The notes: a model not told the origin generated them from the letters alone. Shown: positions 6,595-15,669, numbered from the stretch's first letter. The stretch is DNA of 53,309 bases from Methanomicrobia archaeon DTU008 (GCA_001512965.1 LFRW01000041.1:1-53309), one strand, 5' to 3'. A program made the numbers and translations.

Positions 6595-8193
6595 TCAATC
6601 ACATGGGTCTTGCTGGTCCACGGAGAGGGCGGGCAGCTCGACCACGAACCTCGCCCCTTGCGTATGATCTCCGGTTACCCGGTCCTCGACCCACACCACG
6701 CCGCCATACTCGTCGACCAGCCGCTTGACGAGATATAGCCCCAGACCGCGGCTGATGGGCTTGGTCAGACCCATCAGGGAGCGGTCGAAGATGGCGGCCT
6801 TCTTCTCGTCCGGCACGCCGGGCCCGTCGTCCTCCACCTCCACCCGGGCCCACTCTTGGCCACCTCTGACGACGCTGCTCAGTCTCACGACCACGTTCAC
6901 TTCATGGCCGGAATGTTTGATGGCATTGCTCATGATGTTGGAGAACACGACCCCAAGGAGGTCTGTCGCCATCACGCGGCAGCAGCATTCCTGATGCAGT
7001 GCGATCGAGACATCCTTGCCAGGCAATACGCGGTAGTCACGTATGACCTGCTGGAGGATCTTCTCCACCTCCATCGGCCTGTCCCTCTCCCTGCCCGACT
7101 CAACCCTCTGCAGGTCCCAGACGTTGGCCAGCAGCTCGGTGCTGTTCCTAAGCTCTTCCAGCGGCTTGATGATAAGCCTTCGGTCCTGTTCATTCAGCTG
7201 AAGAACGTCCTCGGCCAGTTGCAGGTATCCCATGGCGGCGGCGTTGTAGTTGCTGATGTCATGCGTCAGCAGGTCCACGTACATCTCCGACCTGGACCTG
7301 GCTTCTTCCAGGTCCCTCTCCAGTCTCTTCCGTGATGTGATGTCGATTATCGTGCTCACCGCGCCGATTATCCCTCCGCCGAGATCTCTTATCGGAACAG
7401 CGGACGCTAGCAGGGTGCCTGGAGAACCGTCGAAACGCTGGATCTCTATCTCTTGATCGATGATGCTTTCTCCCCTGAAGGCGCGGGCTATGGGCCACTC
7501 ATCCCTCTTCAAACGCTCCTTCGATCCCGCCAGGCGGCCGATGTATCTATCCAGCCTTCCCTCCTCGGAGGCACCGTCCATCATCCAGATCTGTCGCCAT
7601 CGTCTGTTCGTTCCTATGACCAGTCCGTCGGAGTCTATCAGGATGATGCCCACTGGCAGAGAGTCGAAGATGGCCTGCAAGCGGGCGCGGTCTTCCTCGA
7701 TCCGCCTCTGAGACCTCTCACGCATGGTCACGTCCACGACCAGGCCGTCGATCCACTCGATACGGCTGTCCTGGAAGCGGCTGGCGATAAGCGTGACGAG
7801 CAGACTGACGGGCCTCCCGTCCTTCCTGCTCGCCACCACTCTCATGTTCTTGATGGCGCCATCCCTCTCCAGCTGAGCCCTGATCCTATTCCTCCTCAGG
7901 AGAGGGGGGCAGAGCTCCGAGGGGTCGTGGGATAGCAGTTCCTCCACGTTGCTGTACCCCAATATCCTGGCCATGGCCGCATTGGCCTGAACGAACCTGA
8001 CGCCATCCTCCAGGGATACGCGGAATATGCCTACGTCGATGTTCTCCACGAGGGCCTTGTATCTCATCTCGCTCTCCGCCAGCGCACGGTTGGCACGTTC
8101 CAGCTCGGAGATGCGTTCTTGTAGCTGGGGGTAGTAGCTCTTCCTCTGACCGCCAGCCCCCAGGCCTATGATGCCCTCCCTCATGTCAGCCAT
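6595..8193 (-). CDS. PAS-PAS sensor histidine kinase
   Basis: A 532-residue cytosolic kinase. A short coiled coil (about 20-45) leads into PAS1 (about 45-155) and PAS2 (about 170-285). The dimerisation/phosphoacceptor helix carries LLTHDISNYN near residue 315. The ATPase domain shows the N box (NIMSNAIKHS), G1 (EDDGPGVP) and G2 (RGLGLYLVKRL). There are no membrane segments, so the signal is internal. I chose ATG 8193, which has GGCGGGA upstream and sits 13 bases after the dehydrogenase stop. ATGs at 8223 and 8238 would overlap that gene. The tight coupling to the dehydrogenase suggests it senses that protein's ligand or state. There is no response regulator beside it. Confidence 0.9.
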   Translation of the reverse strand: MADMREGIIGLGAGGQRKSYYPQLQERISELERANRALAESEMRYKALVENIDVGIFRVSLEDGVRFVQANAAMARILGYSNVEELLSHDPSELCPPLLRRNRIRAQLERDGAIKNMRVVASRKDGRPVSLLVTLIASRFQDSRIEWIDGLVVDVTMRERSQRRIEEDRARLQAIFDSLPVGIILIDSDGLVIGTNRRWRQIWMMDGASEEGRLDRYIGRLAGSKERLKRDEWPIARAFRGESIIDQEIEIQRFDGSPGTLLASAVPIRDLGGGIIGAVSTIIDITSRKRLERDLEEARSRSEMYVDLLTHDISNYNAAAMGYLQLAEDVLQLNEQDRRLIIKPLEELRNSTELLANVWDLQRVESGRERDRPMEVEKILQQVIRDYRVLPGKDVSIALHQECCCRVMATDLLGVVFSNIMSNAIKHSGHEVNVVVRLSSVVRGGQEWARVEVEDDGPGVPDEKKAAIFDRSLMGLTKPISRGLGLYLVKRLVDEYGGVVWVEDRVTGDHTQGARFVVELPALSVDQQDPCD

Positions 8194-8206
8194 GGTCTGG
8201 TCCCGC

Positions 8207-9331
8207 CTACATCGCTCGCTCATACAGCTCCTCGACATCCTTCCTACCTGCAGGCCTCGGGTTGGTGGCCAGACATGGGTCGTGGATAGCGTTCTCGCTC
8301 AGCCGGTGAATGTCGCCTCTCCTCACGCCGATGCTCTCAAGACCGCCGTCGGCCCCCAGATCCCTGCGAAGTTCGCCGAGGAGGTCGATCAGCGGTCCCT
8401 TTCCTCTCGCAGAGCCGAACATTGCCACTTCCAGTCGGAGATATCTCTCCTCGGCACAGGGATGGTTGAACTCGATCACATGCTCAAGCAGCGCACAGGC
8501 GGCCTGCTGATACATGGCATCATGGAACCCTCCGATGCTGTGGGCCATGGCATGGAGCGGTCCCAGCCCGGCGTTGGAGAATGCAAGGCCGGCATACGTG
8601 GAGGCAAGCATCATCTGCTCCCTCGCTCCCATATCCTTCGGGTCCTGCCTCGCCGACGGGAGGTTCTCGGCGATGAGCTTGACGGCCTCCAGCGCGAAGA
8701 GGTAGGTGAGCGGAGATGACGCATTGGAGATATATGATTCGAACGCATGCGCCAGCGCATCCATGCCGGTATAGGTAGTGAGGTCGGCGTCCATGGTCAC
8801 GGTGGTCGCCGGATCGATCACCGTCAGGTCCGGTACGAGGAGCCGGTTGATGATGGTCATCTTCTTCCTTCCCTCCCTGTCGGTGATGACGGCGAAGGGC
8901 GACACGTCGGCAGAGGACCCTGCCGTGGTAAGCACGCATATGAGAGGCGGGCCTGGTACGCGAACACGGTCCATCCCCTCGAACCACCTGACATCCATCC
9001 CGCTGGCTGCCATGATGCCGATGGCCTTCGCGCAATCGATGGGGCTGCCGCCACCCACTGCCACGACGAGGTCGCAAGCATCGTCCAGATAACGTCGCGC
9101 TCCCCGTACCACGTCCTCCACGCATGGGTTGGCCGACGCACGGTCGTAAGTGGACAGGTCCAAGCCGCTATTCCTCAACGACGCCTCCACAGACCCGGTC
9201 CATCCCGCTTCCCGCACCCCTGCATCGCTTACGACAAGCACCCTCCGGGGGGAGAGGTTCGACGCATGCTGCCCTACCAGTTCGATGGAGCCGCTGCCGA
9301 AGATAATCTCGGGCGAGATGAACTTCCTCAT
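8207..9331 (-). CDS. Iron-containing alcohol dehydrogenase family protein with altered metal site
   Basis: A 374-residue group III dehydrogenase. The NAD-binding GGGSPIDCAK motif is near residue 95 and the TTAGSSADVS region follows. Two metal ligands are in GMDALAHAFE (Asp and His, four apart). The third is the first His of LHAMAH. The fourth ligand should lie ten residues after the second His of that motif, as His in PHG, but here the position is Tyr (AMYQQAA). Enzyme activity is therefore doubtful. Start 9331 is chosen by family N-terminus (MRKFISPEIIFGSGS). The kinase gene follows 13 bases downstream. The pair recalls ErcA-type dehydrogenases linked to sensor kinases. Confidence 0.85.
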   Translation of the reverse strand: MRKFISPEIIFGSGSIELVGQHASNLSPRRVLVVSDAGVREAGWTGSVEASLRNSGLDLSTYDRASANPCVEDVVRGARRYLDDACDLVVAVGGGSPIDCAKAIGIMAASGMDVRWFEGMDRVRVPGPPLICVLTTAGSSADVSPFAVITDREGRKKMTIINRLLVPDLTVIDPATTVTMDADLTTYTGMDALAHAFESYISNASSPLTYLFALEAVKLIAENLPSARQDPKDMGAREQMMLASTYAGLAFSNAGLGPLHAMAHSIGGFHDAMYQQAACALLEHVIEFNHPCAEERYLRLEVAMFGSARGKGPLIDLLGELRRDLGADGGLESIGVRRGDIHRLSENAIHDPCLATNPRPAGRKDVEELYERAM

Positions 9332-9420
9332 TGGCAATCGTGCGTCATTCAGAACCCGCACCCCCAGCCTGAACGGGACATCTACGATTACACGATTGAA
9401 AAATGTTCCGGAGGGAGGCC

Positions 9421-10368
9421 TCACGCCTCATATCGAAGGCGCAGGCTCACCCCGCCGGTGCCAGTGTTCAGAGAGGTCTCGAAGTTTGACTCGCTGGCGT
9501 AGTTCTCCGACCTCAGGTCCGTGTCGGTGCCGTTGAATCCGGTCCGCTCCTGCACGGATACGCCGCCAAGCGTGGTCGTGGACGTCACATGCGCCGACGT
9601 GTCTCCGGCGATGTTCATTTCAAGCTCGATGCCTCCGGTGTTCGCCGAGGCCGTGAAGGTGAGGTTGCTTCCAAGCCCCTCCGTCTGCTCCACCTTGGCC
9701 CGCACCCCCCCCGTCGTGGTGCTGAGGGTCACCGATGCATTGTCACGAGCGACCACGTTGGTCCAGCTCAGATCGACCCCGCCCGTCGTCGCCCGCATGC
9801 TCATGGGCCCTTCCAGCGTGACGTTGTCGACCATGGTCGCCCTCACCCCTCCAGTGCTCACGGAGAGGTCCATGGATGTCAGGACGACCCCGTCCGAGGT
9901 CACGACCTCAAGCCCTCCCATGCCTGCGGACACGCTCAGTGCTGTGCGCAGCTGGCTGGATATCAGCAGCGTGCAATCGATGTCGCTGCTGAAGAATGGG
10001 ATGAGGGAGTCGCCCAGTACCACATCGGCATCTACTATGATCGCATCCCCTTCAGTGCGCTCCTCCCAGGTGATGTTCACAGGCTCCCTCGATCCTAGGA
10101 GTCCGGTGCGATGGTGGCCGCTGACCTCGAGGGCGACCGCGACGTCCTCATCCTCCACGAATCTGACGGACACCTCGCCTACATCGATATTGACGTTCAG
10201 CTCGAGCGACTCGATACCCTGCTCCAGTGCAGCCTGCCGACTCTCGTTCACTGGAATGCTTCGGAATGGGACTATGAGCAACGCTGCCAGGACGATGATG
10301 ATCACGAGGACCACGACGACCGCCAGGATCAGGCCGAAGCCTTGGCGGTCGCTGCCGAGCCGCTTCAT
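9421..10368 (-). CDS. Membrane-anchored beta-solenoid (toast-rack/DUF4097-like) surface protein
   Basis: A 315-residue protein. After a short basic N-terminus, residues 11-33 form one hydrophobic helix (LILAVVVVLVIIIVLAALLI). The outer part is beta-rich with many N-x-T/S sequons. Its second half repeats short strands ending in TGGV, TGGI or LGGV about every 20-25 residues, the pattern of right-handed beta-solenoid 'toast-rack' domains. These domains are found in surface adhesins and bactofilin-like proteins. The ATG at 10368 is supported by the basic-then-hydrophobic N-terminus. No function can be assigned beyond an external structural role. Confidence 0.7.
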   Translation of the reverse strand: MKRLGSDRQGFGLILAVVVVLVIIIVLAALLIVPFRSIPVNESRQAALEQGIESLELNVNIDVGEVSVRFVEDEDVAVALEVSGHHRTGLLGSREPVNITWEERTEGDAIIVDADVVLGDSLIPFFSSDIDCTLLISSQLRTALSVSAGMGGLEVVTSDGVVLTSMDLSVSTGGVRATMVDNVTLEGPMSMRATTGGVDLSWTNVVARDNASVTLSTTTGGVRAKVEQTEGLGSNLTFTASANTGGIELEMNIAGDTSAHVTSTTTLGGVSVQERTGFNGTDTDLRSENYASESNFETSLNTGTGGVSLRLRYEA

Positions 10369-10611
10369 GATAGGAGAACGGTCATGTCGGCATAATAAAA
10401 TATTTGGCAGGTTCGGCAGGCCGGGTCAAGTTGCGAGCAGCATGAGGTCATCCCGACGGGTTTTGCCGCAGCGGCGAGGCCAGGGCTAAAGGGTAGGGAG
10501 CCTCGACGGCGGCATGCGGCTGTAAAGGGTTTAGCCAGGCCGCCCCTTTTGCGGTCCAAGCTGCCTCAGGGAGTGTGACTGAGATGGGGCGGCCCGATGC
10601 GAGAGGCTTTC

Positions 10612-11019
10612 TTACCAGACCCTGGACTTCACAGTCTTGTTCCGGTTCAGTATCAGCATGGTGGCGCCGAAGTAGATCAGGAACGCGGCGATGAATGCGG
10701 GCAGGGCGTATGCGTCCGCGAGCCTGTCATATGCGATCCACATCCCGCCGATCACGGCGATCATGCTTCCCCAGAACAGGCTGTAGACGGAGTCGTTGCC
10801 CCAGCGACCGCTGGTCCTTGGGCCCCGGAGGTAGGAGAAGGCGCCAAGGGCCATGCCATATATGCCTATCTCTAGCATTATGACTGGAATCATTAGATAG
10901 ATGCTTTCCCTGACGACGTAGAAAGCTATCAGCAGAGCGAAGCCAAGCGCGATCGTGACGATGCCGACGGTCTGACCGTCGATATTTCTAAGATTGAATG
11001 TCTTCCCATCCTGAGACAT
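10612..11019 (-). CDS. Four-TM integral membrane protein
   Basis: A 135-residue protein with four predicted membrane helices (about 19-38, 41-62, 79-97 and 105-124), short loops and a basic C-terminus (NRNKTVKSRVW). The start lies about 26 bases after a perfect TTTATATAA box, so a leaderless transcript is likely. No family is recognised. A small transporter subunit or membrane sensor is possible, but nothing in the context decides it. Between this gene and the surface protein on its left (10369-10611) I see no gene. Confidence 0.65.
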   Translation of the reverse strand: MSQDGKTFNLRNIDGQTVGIVTIALGFALLIAFYVVRESIYLMIPVIMLEIGIYGMALGAFSYLRGPRTSGRWGNDSVYSLFWGSMIAVIGGMWIAYDRLADAYALPAFIAAFLIYFGATMLILNRNKTVKSRVW

Positions 11020-11040
11020 GTTTGACGAATCGTCATTAAA

Positions 11041-11049
11041 TTATATAAA
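11041..11049 (-). promoter_or_regulatory. TATA box of the four-TM protein gene
   Basis: TTTATATAA, the near-ideal archaeal TATA sequence, ends 22 bases before the ATG at 11019. This is the spacing expected for a leaderless mRNA. Confidence 0.7.
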
Positions 11050-11147
11050 TCTTGTCTGCTCCATGTCTGACATATTTGGTGATTACGTCGGACCGACAAC
11101 GGATCCCGAATCGATCATGCCGCTATTGATATCCACGACCAGCAACA

Positions 11148-11582
11148 ATGAACATATCGATGCTCGTTGCCCTCGTTCTTGCCTTCTCTCTTTTGACGAT
11201 CCCGGTACCTTCCACCGAGGTGGAGGAGTGGCATCTCGGCCCTGGGGATTCGATAACCTATGAGATCGACAGCGCGGCCAGGATGCACCTGGCATACACG
11301 GCGCGCTCGTCCAACGGTCCGTTCGACATCGCTCTCAGCCGGGGAGGGGAGGTGGTCGTGGAGGACCACGGCACCTTCTCGGTCAAGCGATCGATGATGC
11401 TTCCTGAAGGAAAGTACGTTCTCACGATAACCAACGGCTCCCCGACAGGAAACGAGGTGGACCTCTGGATACACATAGACCACGAGGTGTTGGGCGGACT
11501 GACCGCTAAGAACCTGCTGGTGATAGGCATCGCCGGCGCGTTAGGCATAGTCGCGGCGGTACGCCTGGCAAGGAGAAGATGA
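11148..11582 (+). CDS. Secreted, C-terminally anchored protein
   Basis: A 144-residue protein. Residues 1-22 form a signal peptide (MNISMLVALVLAFSLLTIP). A beta-rich domain of about 90 residues follows, with the motif LGPGDSITYEID and a late PEGKYVLTITNG strand. A hydrophobic helix at about 119-137 (LLVIGIAGALGIVAAV) ends in RLARRR, a stop-transfer signal. The protein would face outward and be held by its C-terminus. The next gene has the same layout, so they look like divergent duplicates. Family unknown. Confidence 0.65.
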   Translation: MNISMLVALVLAFSLLTIPVPSTEVEEWHLGPGDSITYEIDSAARMHLAYTARSSNGPFDIALSRGGEVVVEDHGTFSVKRSMMLPEGKYVLTITNGSPTGNEVDLWIHIDHEVLGGLTAKNLLVIGIAGALGIVAAVRLARRR

Positions 11583-11620
11583 CAAGCTTTATTATTAAGC
11601 TGCTCCAAAGATAGTATAGG

Positions 11621-12148
11621 GTGTACTGGACGGTTAGGAATATCCTTCCTGTAATAGCAACGGCTCTTCTCATCTCCATCGTCCTGTTCACCCCTGCCTC
11701 CGCAGACACAGGGGAAGTGATGCTTCCTTCCGGAGGATCGCATTCATGGCCTATCGCCCTGGACAGCGAGTCGCTGCTGTCCTACCGGGTCGAGGCAGAT
11801 GGAGGCAATGTCGACATCTACCTCATGATCTCCGACGATTACGAGCACTTCAAGCTGGGTGAGAAGTATACGTACATCGCCGATGGCTCGTTCGAGAACG
11901 TTCCTTCAGCATCGGCCGAACTCGCCCTCATGCCAGGCACCTATCGGCTCGTGGCCGTTGTCGAGGCTGCGTCGGAGGGTCTGGTCATGAGGGAGACCCG
12001 GCTGACCTTCGACATCGACGCGGAGGCCAGGTCGGAGACGGATGCTCTGAAGACCATCATGGTATTGGGGGTCCTGACCATATTCGCCCTGGTGGCGATA
12101 ATCGCACTGGACTTGCTGTATCTTCGAAGGAAGGACTATAGGGACTAG
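11621..12148 (+). CDS. Secreted, C-terminally anchored protein (paralogue of preceding gene)
   Basis: A 175-residue protein starting at GTG 11621. It has a signal peptide (about 1-28, ending ASA), an exposed beta domain with SGGSHSWPIALDSESLLSYRVE and MPGTYRLVAVVEA, and a C-terminal helix (about 145-168) followed by RRKDYRD. Order and length of parts match the gene 38 bases upstream, as do the hydrophilic motif near the N-terminus and the P-G-x-Y strand near the end. This suggests a duplicated pair of envelope proteins made from one operon. Role unknown. Confidence 0.6.
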   Translation: MYWTVRNILPVIATALLISIVLFTPASADTGEVMLPSGGSHSWPIALDSESLLSYRVEADGGNVDIYLMISDDYEHFKLGEKYTYIADGSFENVPSASAELALMPGTYRLVAVVEAASEGLVMRETRLTFDIDAEARSETDALKTIMVLGVLTIFALVAIIALDLLYLRRKDYRD

Positions 12149-12231
12149 GATGAAGGCCTGTGAGGCTGGCACTTTCGGGGCGCTCCCGCCTCCATTGAAA
12201 TACATGGACGCATCGTCATGCCCGAGAAGGG

Positions 12232-12987
12232 ATGAAGTGGAAGAGTCACGTTTCCATAGCCAGGGCGATCTCCGCCGAGATGTGCCTGCCGGAGGAACTT
12301 GAGAGGGGGCTGTGCAACGGTTCGGTGGAGCCGGACCGGCGTCCCGACCTCGCCTACCGGGAGAACGGCCGTCGACTTCGCATCGTTCGGGCACCTCATC
12401 ACAACCCTCCCACGGGAACCATCATGGCGTACCTGTGGAGGGCTCGCAGGGCGTACCTCATCGGAAACGATTACTGGGCCATGAAGAATCTGGGCAGGGC
12501 GTTGCATTATATCCAGGACAAGAGCGTCTCTCCCGGTCGAAGGTTCCGTCGTCACGACGCCAGGGAGGAATATGTGGCTGACCTCACGCCACCATGGGAG
12601 GCGGTGGTGGAGGGCATAGAGATCGCGGAATGCTCACCGCGGTTCGTCCGTGAGTGCATCAGAAAGGTGCGTCCGCTCAGGCGGCCAGAGGAGATCATGT
12701 ACCAGGCCACGTTGTTCTCCTCCGCGATCGCCGCCTCCGTCCTTGGGCCGCCGGATGCCGATATCGACCTCATGGAGCGGTATCGAAAGGCGGTGAGGGC
12801 GCACCGCCTCCGCCCGGCCCTGGGAGGGGCGGCTGCCGCGATCTCGCTGACCGCCGTCTATGCTGGAACGCATCCCGCGGTGGCCGTTGCAGGCATGGCC
12901 GTCGCCGCCATGATAATCCTCGACCCAGCCTACCGGCGCATCTGCACCGAGGCAGAATGGTTCGGCCTTGACGATCACAAGCTGTAA
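12232..12987 (+). CDS. Zinc-dependent phospholipase C-like protein with C-terminal membrane helices
   Basis: A 251-residue protein. The N-terminus (MKWKSHVSIARAI), EPDRRPDL, the HH pair near residue 56, GRALHYIQDKSVSP near 88 and the later HDAREEY resemble the scattered His/Asp zinc ligands of the bacterial phospholipase C/S1-P1 nuclease fold. Residues about 198-230 are hydrophobic and could form two membrane helices. There is no signal peptide, so the catalytic part may be cytosolic and membrane-bound. Phospholipid or nucleotide cleavage is only inferred. The 3' end overlaps the convergent nuclease gene by 13 bases. Confidence 0.55.
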   Translation: MKWKSHVSIARAISAEMCLPEELERGLCNGSVEPDRRPDLAYRENGRRLRIVRAPHHNPPTGTIMAYLWRARRAYLIGNDYWAMKNLGRALHYIQDKSVSPGRRFRRHDAREEYVADLTPPWEAVVEGIEIAECSPRFVRECIRKVRPLRRPEEIMYQATLFSSAIAASVLGPPDADIDLMERYRKAVRAHRLRPALGGAAAAISLTAVYAGTHPAVAVAGMAVAAMIILDPAYRRICTEAEWFGLDDHKL

Positions 12988-14533
12988 GGCCGCCCCTCTT
13001 CTGGCAATATGACATCGATGCCGTCATCGGCCAAGCATGTGAAGAACTCGGGCGACCGGGTGTGGACGGCCATCACCGCTTTCGGCCGGACCTCGCGCAC
13101 CAGTTGCAACAGCTCGGGAGCGGAGATGTGTCCCGACGCATGGTATCCTGGCACTTTCTTCGGGACCTCCCGACCCGCGACGGTCGTGATCTGATACCCC
13201 ACTGGCTTCATGTTCAGGCGGTGCAACCAGTTCGTCAGACGCCTGAAATCGATCTGCTGTTCCTCGTTGAACGCCTCTGATGAGGAGTATATGTACGTCT
13301 CCCCTTCGGTGCGTATGTCAAGCATGCGGCCCAGGTCCCAGAATGAGAAGCTGAGGATGAATGAGCCAGGGGAATCCGCGATCTCGTCGGCTCCCACCAG
13401 GCGGTGGGAATGCTCCTCCCTCACCTCCTCTTGGTAGCGTCCTTCGCGAACCAGAAGGTCGTCATATATGCGGACGCCCTCCATTCGGTCAACGCCGTCG
13501 GCCTTCCGCATCGATTCCAGCAGATGCGCGTCCTTTAGGAGGATCACAAGCTCCCTGCCGGTGGAGGAGGCGATGCGTCGGAACGTCTCCAGCCCCCGAC
13601 GTTGCGCGGACCGAAGTCAGCCACGACCAGCCCCCTCTCTTCGCTGACCGCTCGAAGGCAGTTCTCCTCGACCATCTCTTCAGACTCGTCCCGATCCTCC
13701 CTGGACGCCCTCGTCCCCTCCACGATGAGCAGCCGGGGTTCCAGTCCACGGGCTTCCTTCGCGAACCTTCTGGTCTCATCCCCGTTTCGGCCGTGCAGCC
13801 TGAGGTCTCCCGAGTAGACCACCCAGCCTTCCTCGGTGTTGACCGAGAAAGCGACCGCGCCATACACCGAATGGTCCACGGGGAAGCACTGGACCTCCAT
13901 GTCCAGGTCTTCCAGGCCTCCGATCGCTCCGGGAATGTACGTGCTTCTGCTCGACCCGCTGCGGGAGGAAGGAGTGGACGAGTACAGCTCGCGCAGGCCG
14001 CTGGAGCATTCGTCCGTCAGAAGAAGGTCCCGGCCCATGTACCTCCGCGAGGAGGATACGCACCTTGGCTCCTTCTCGACAGGCGTCCTTATCGAGGAGT
14101 AGGGGCAGTCGTACTGGACGTCGCCCTTGCTGCAGTCACGGAGCGATTTGAGGATGGCTGCCGTCATGGGCGTGCAGGCGAACGGGATGCCAGTGTCCAA
14201 GAGGGCTGCGTGTCCCACATGATCCATGTGGGCGTGCGAGATGAGCAAGGCGTCCACCGTCACCCTTCGAGCGATGGAGCGGTCCACGTCCTCAGGGATC
14301 AGGTCGTGGCGGTAGCATGCGAGCGGAGGGACGATCCCCATGGCAAGCAGGTCATGGATGCCGCGGTTGGAGCGCGGGCGGAGAAATTCCTCGTAGTAAC
14401 GCTCCATCTTGGAATAGTTCATCCCGAAGTCGAAGAAGACCCCTCTACTCTTGCCACGTTCGTCGGCGAAGGAGAGATGGACCTTGTTGCCGCCTATGCA
14501 CCCGGCACCATCGAAGACGGTCACTTCCGCCAT
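12975..14533 (-). pseudogene. RNase J-like beta-CASP metallo-beta-lactamase nuclease, frameshifted
   Basis: Two adjacent reading frames make one protein of about 519 residues. The first (14533 to about 13594) has the lactamase motif SHAHMDHVGH near residue 100 and later FPVDHS and YSGDLRL ligands. It then shifts after ADFGPRNVGG into an unrelated tail ending at 13544. The second frame continues with LETFRRIASSTGRELVILLK, then carries GYHASGHIS and AVHTRSPEFF, the C-terminal beta-CASP histidine motifs. One extra G in the G5 run (13593-13597, C5 on the plus strand) would restore a single protein. Such enzymes act as 5'-3' exoribonucleases or endonucleases in RNA decay. The break may be a sequencing error or a real inactivation. 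Confidence 0.8.
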
Positions 14534-14591
14534 GCCGTCACCGAGGGGGGAACGGCTTGGAGCTTAGATAATGATCGGTCTTGGAGCGGGA

Positions 14592-15116
14592 CTATAGTCT
14601 CCTACCCGTTCCAATGGCGTCATCGAGCGCCTTCATCATCTCGCCGATGCCGCCAATGCCGGCAAGGGGGGCCCTCACCCTCTTTCCTGGGAACACTTCC
14701 TCCATCAGAAGGATGAAGCGCATTCCTCCCAGGGCTATGATCGCATCGAAGTCGTCCAACTTCCTTCGTATGGAATGTTCACGAAGCTGATCGGCCGTCA
14801 ACGGCTGCGTCTCCGGACGGTACAGGCATCGGTCGTGGGGGCTGCGAATGACCTCGTCAGGCCACATGAAGCCGTTGCAGGGGTCAAGGATGCACCAGTG
14901 GCCTCGGTAGAATCGTTCCGCATATGACTGGCATTTGCGAGAGAATCCCCCTGTGTATGCTCGCCTGGCACGCACCGGGAACTCTGGAGAGGTGTCCCAT
15001 ATGCGCCTCTCCGACGGCGTGACCACGCAAAGGGTGCGAGGCCCTATGGGGCGCATATACTCGAACGCTGTACGCTCCCCCATCTCGGGGGCGATGGAAG
15101 ACGGTGACGATGCCAT
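14592..15116 (-). CDS. DUF6884-like protein
   Basis: A 174-residue cytosolic protein. The core resembles the DUF6884 family: an early strand ending in a short Cys/Ser-rich loop (LCVVTPSERRIWD), ARRAYTGGFSRKCQSYAERF, a second strand before GFMWPDEVI, and IIALGG later in the protein. The usual cysteine/lysine loop is replaced by TPSERR, and the usual LSAKYG by LDPCNG, so it is a divergent member. Function of the family is not established to my knowledge. ATG 15116 is taken; 15083 is possible. The gene lies upstream of, and in the same direction as, the broken nuclease gene. Confidence 0.5.
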   Translation of the reverse strand: MASSPSSIAPEMGERTAFEYMRPIGPRTLCVVTPSERRIWDTSPEFPVRARRAYTGGFSRKCQSYAERFYRGHWCILDPCNGFMWPDEVIRSPHDRCLYRPETQPLTADQLREHSIRRKLDDFDAIIALGGMRFILLMEEVFPGKRVRAPLAGIGGIGEMMKALDDAIGTGRRL

Positions 15117-15275
15117 GGGCCGCGACGTGGTCTCAACCTATTTAACTTGGTCGAGGAGGGCTCCGAACTTTGGCGGTCTTCGAAGGGCGGGGCCATCTCT
15201 TCGATTATTATAGCCCGAGGCCGATTTGACCAATTAGCTTTATCAACATTCTAACCAATATTCATCTTGAGCAAA

Positions 15276-15662
15276 ATGGTCGCACTTGTCAAGGACTACA
15301 TGATCAGGAAGCGAGAGATCGTTTCCCCCGACGATTCGGTGCAGAGTGCCGTAGAACTTATGGTCGAGAATGACCAGGGAAGCGTCATCGTGACCGATGC
15401 TGACGATAAGGTGGTAGGGATATTCACCGAGCGTGATGTGCTGCGGCGCTATCTGACCAGCCAGGACAAGTTCCTCTATCTGAAGGTCTCGGAGGTCATG
15501 AGCTCGCCGGTGACCACGGTCACTCCTGATACGACCATCGCCGACGCTCTCGCATTGATGAACAAGAAGAACGTAAGGCGACTTCCCGTGGTGGATGAGA
15601 ACGGCCGCATGATAGGATTCATATCTTGGATGGAGATGTTCAGGAACATCCCTATAGCGTGA
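15276..15662 (+). CDS. Tandem CBS-domain protein
   Basis: A 128-residue protein made of two CBS motifs. The first is about residues 10-60 (VSPDDSVQSAVELM to GIFTERDVLRRY). The second is about 72-122 (VTPDTTIADALALM to GFISWMEMFR). Such stand-alone pairs form a Bateman module that binds adenine nucleotides or S-adenosylmethionine and tunes partner enzymes. ATG 15276 is preferred because CTTTATC near 15240 would place transcription start close to it. A TTG at 15267 is in frame. It is monocistronic, with a terminator straight after it. Confidence 0.85.
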   Translation: MVALVKDYMIRKREIVSPDDSVQSAVELMVENDQGSVIVTDADDKVVGIFTERDVLRRYLTSQDKFLYLKVSEVMSSPVTTVTPDTTIADALALMNKKNVRRLPVVDENGRMIGFISWMEMFRNIPIA

Positions 15663-15669
15663 ACACCGA

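Noticed and set aside
12975-13547. A stand-alone 190-residue protein in the nuclease gene
   Set aside because: It is the C-terminal beta-CASP half of the frameshifted gene; it has no start region of its own.
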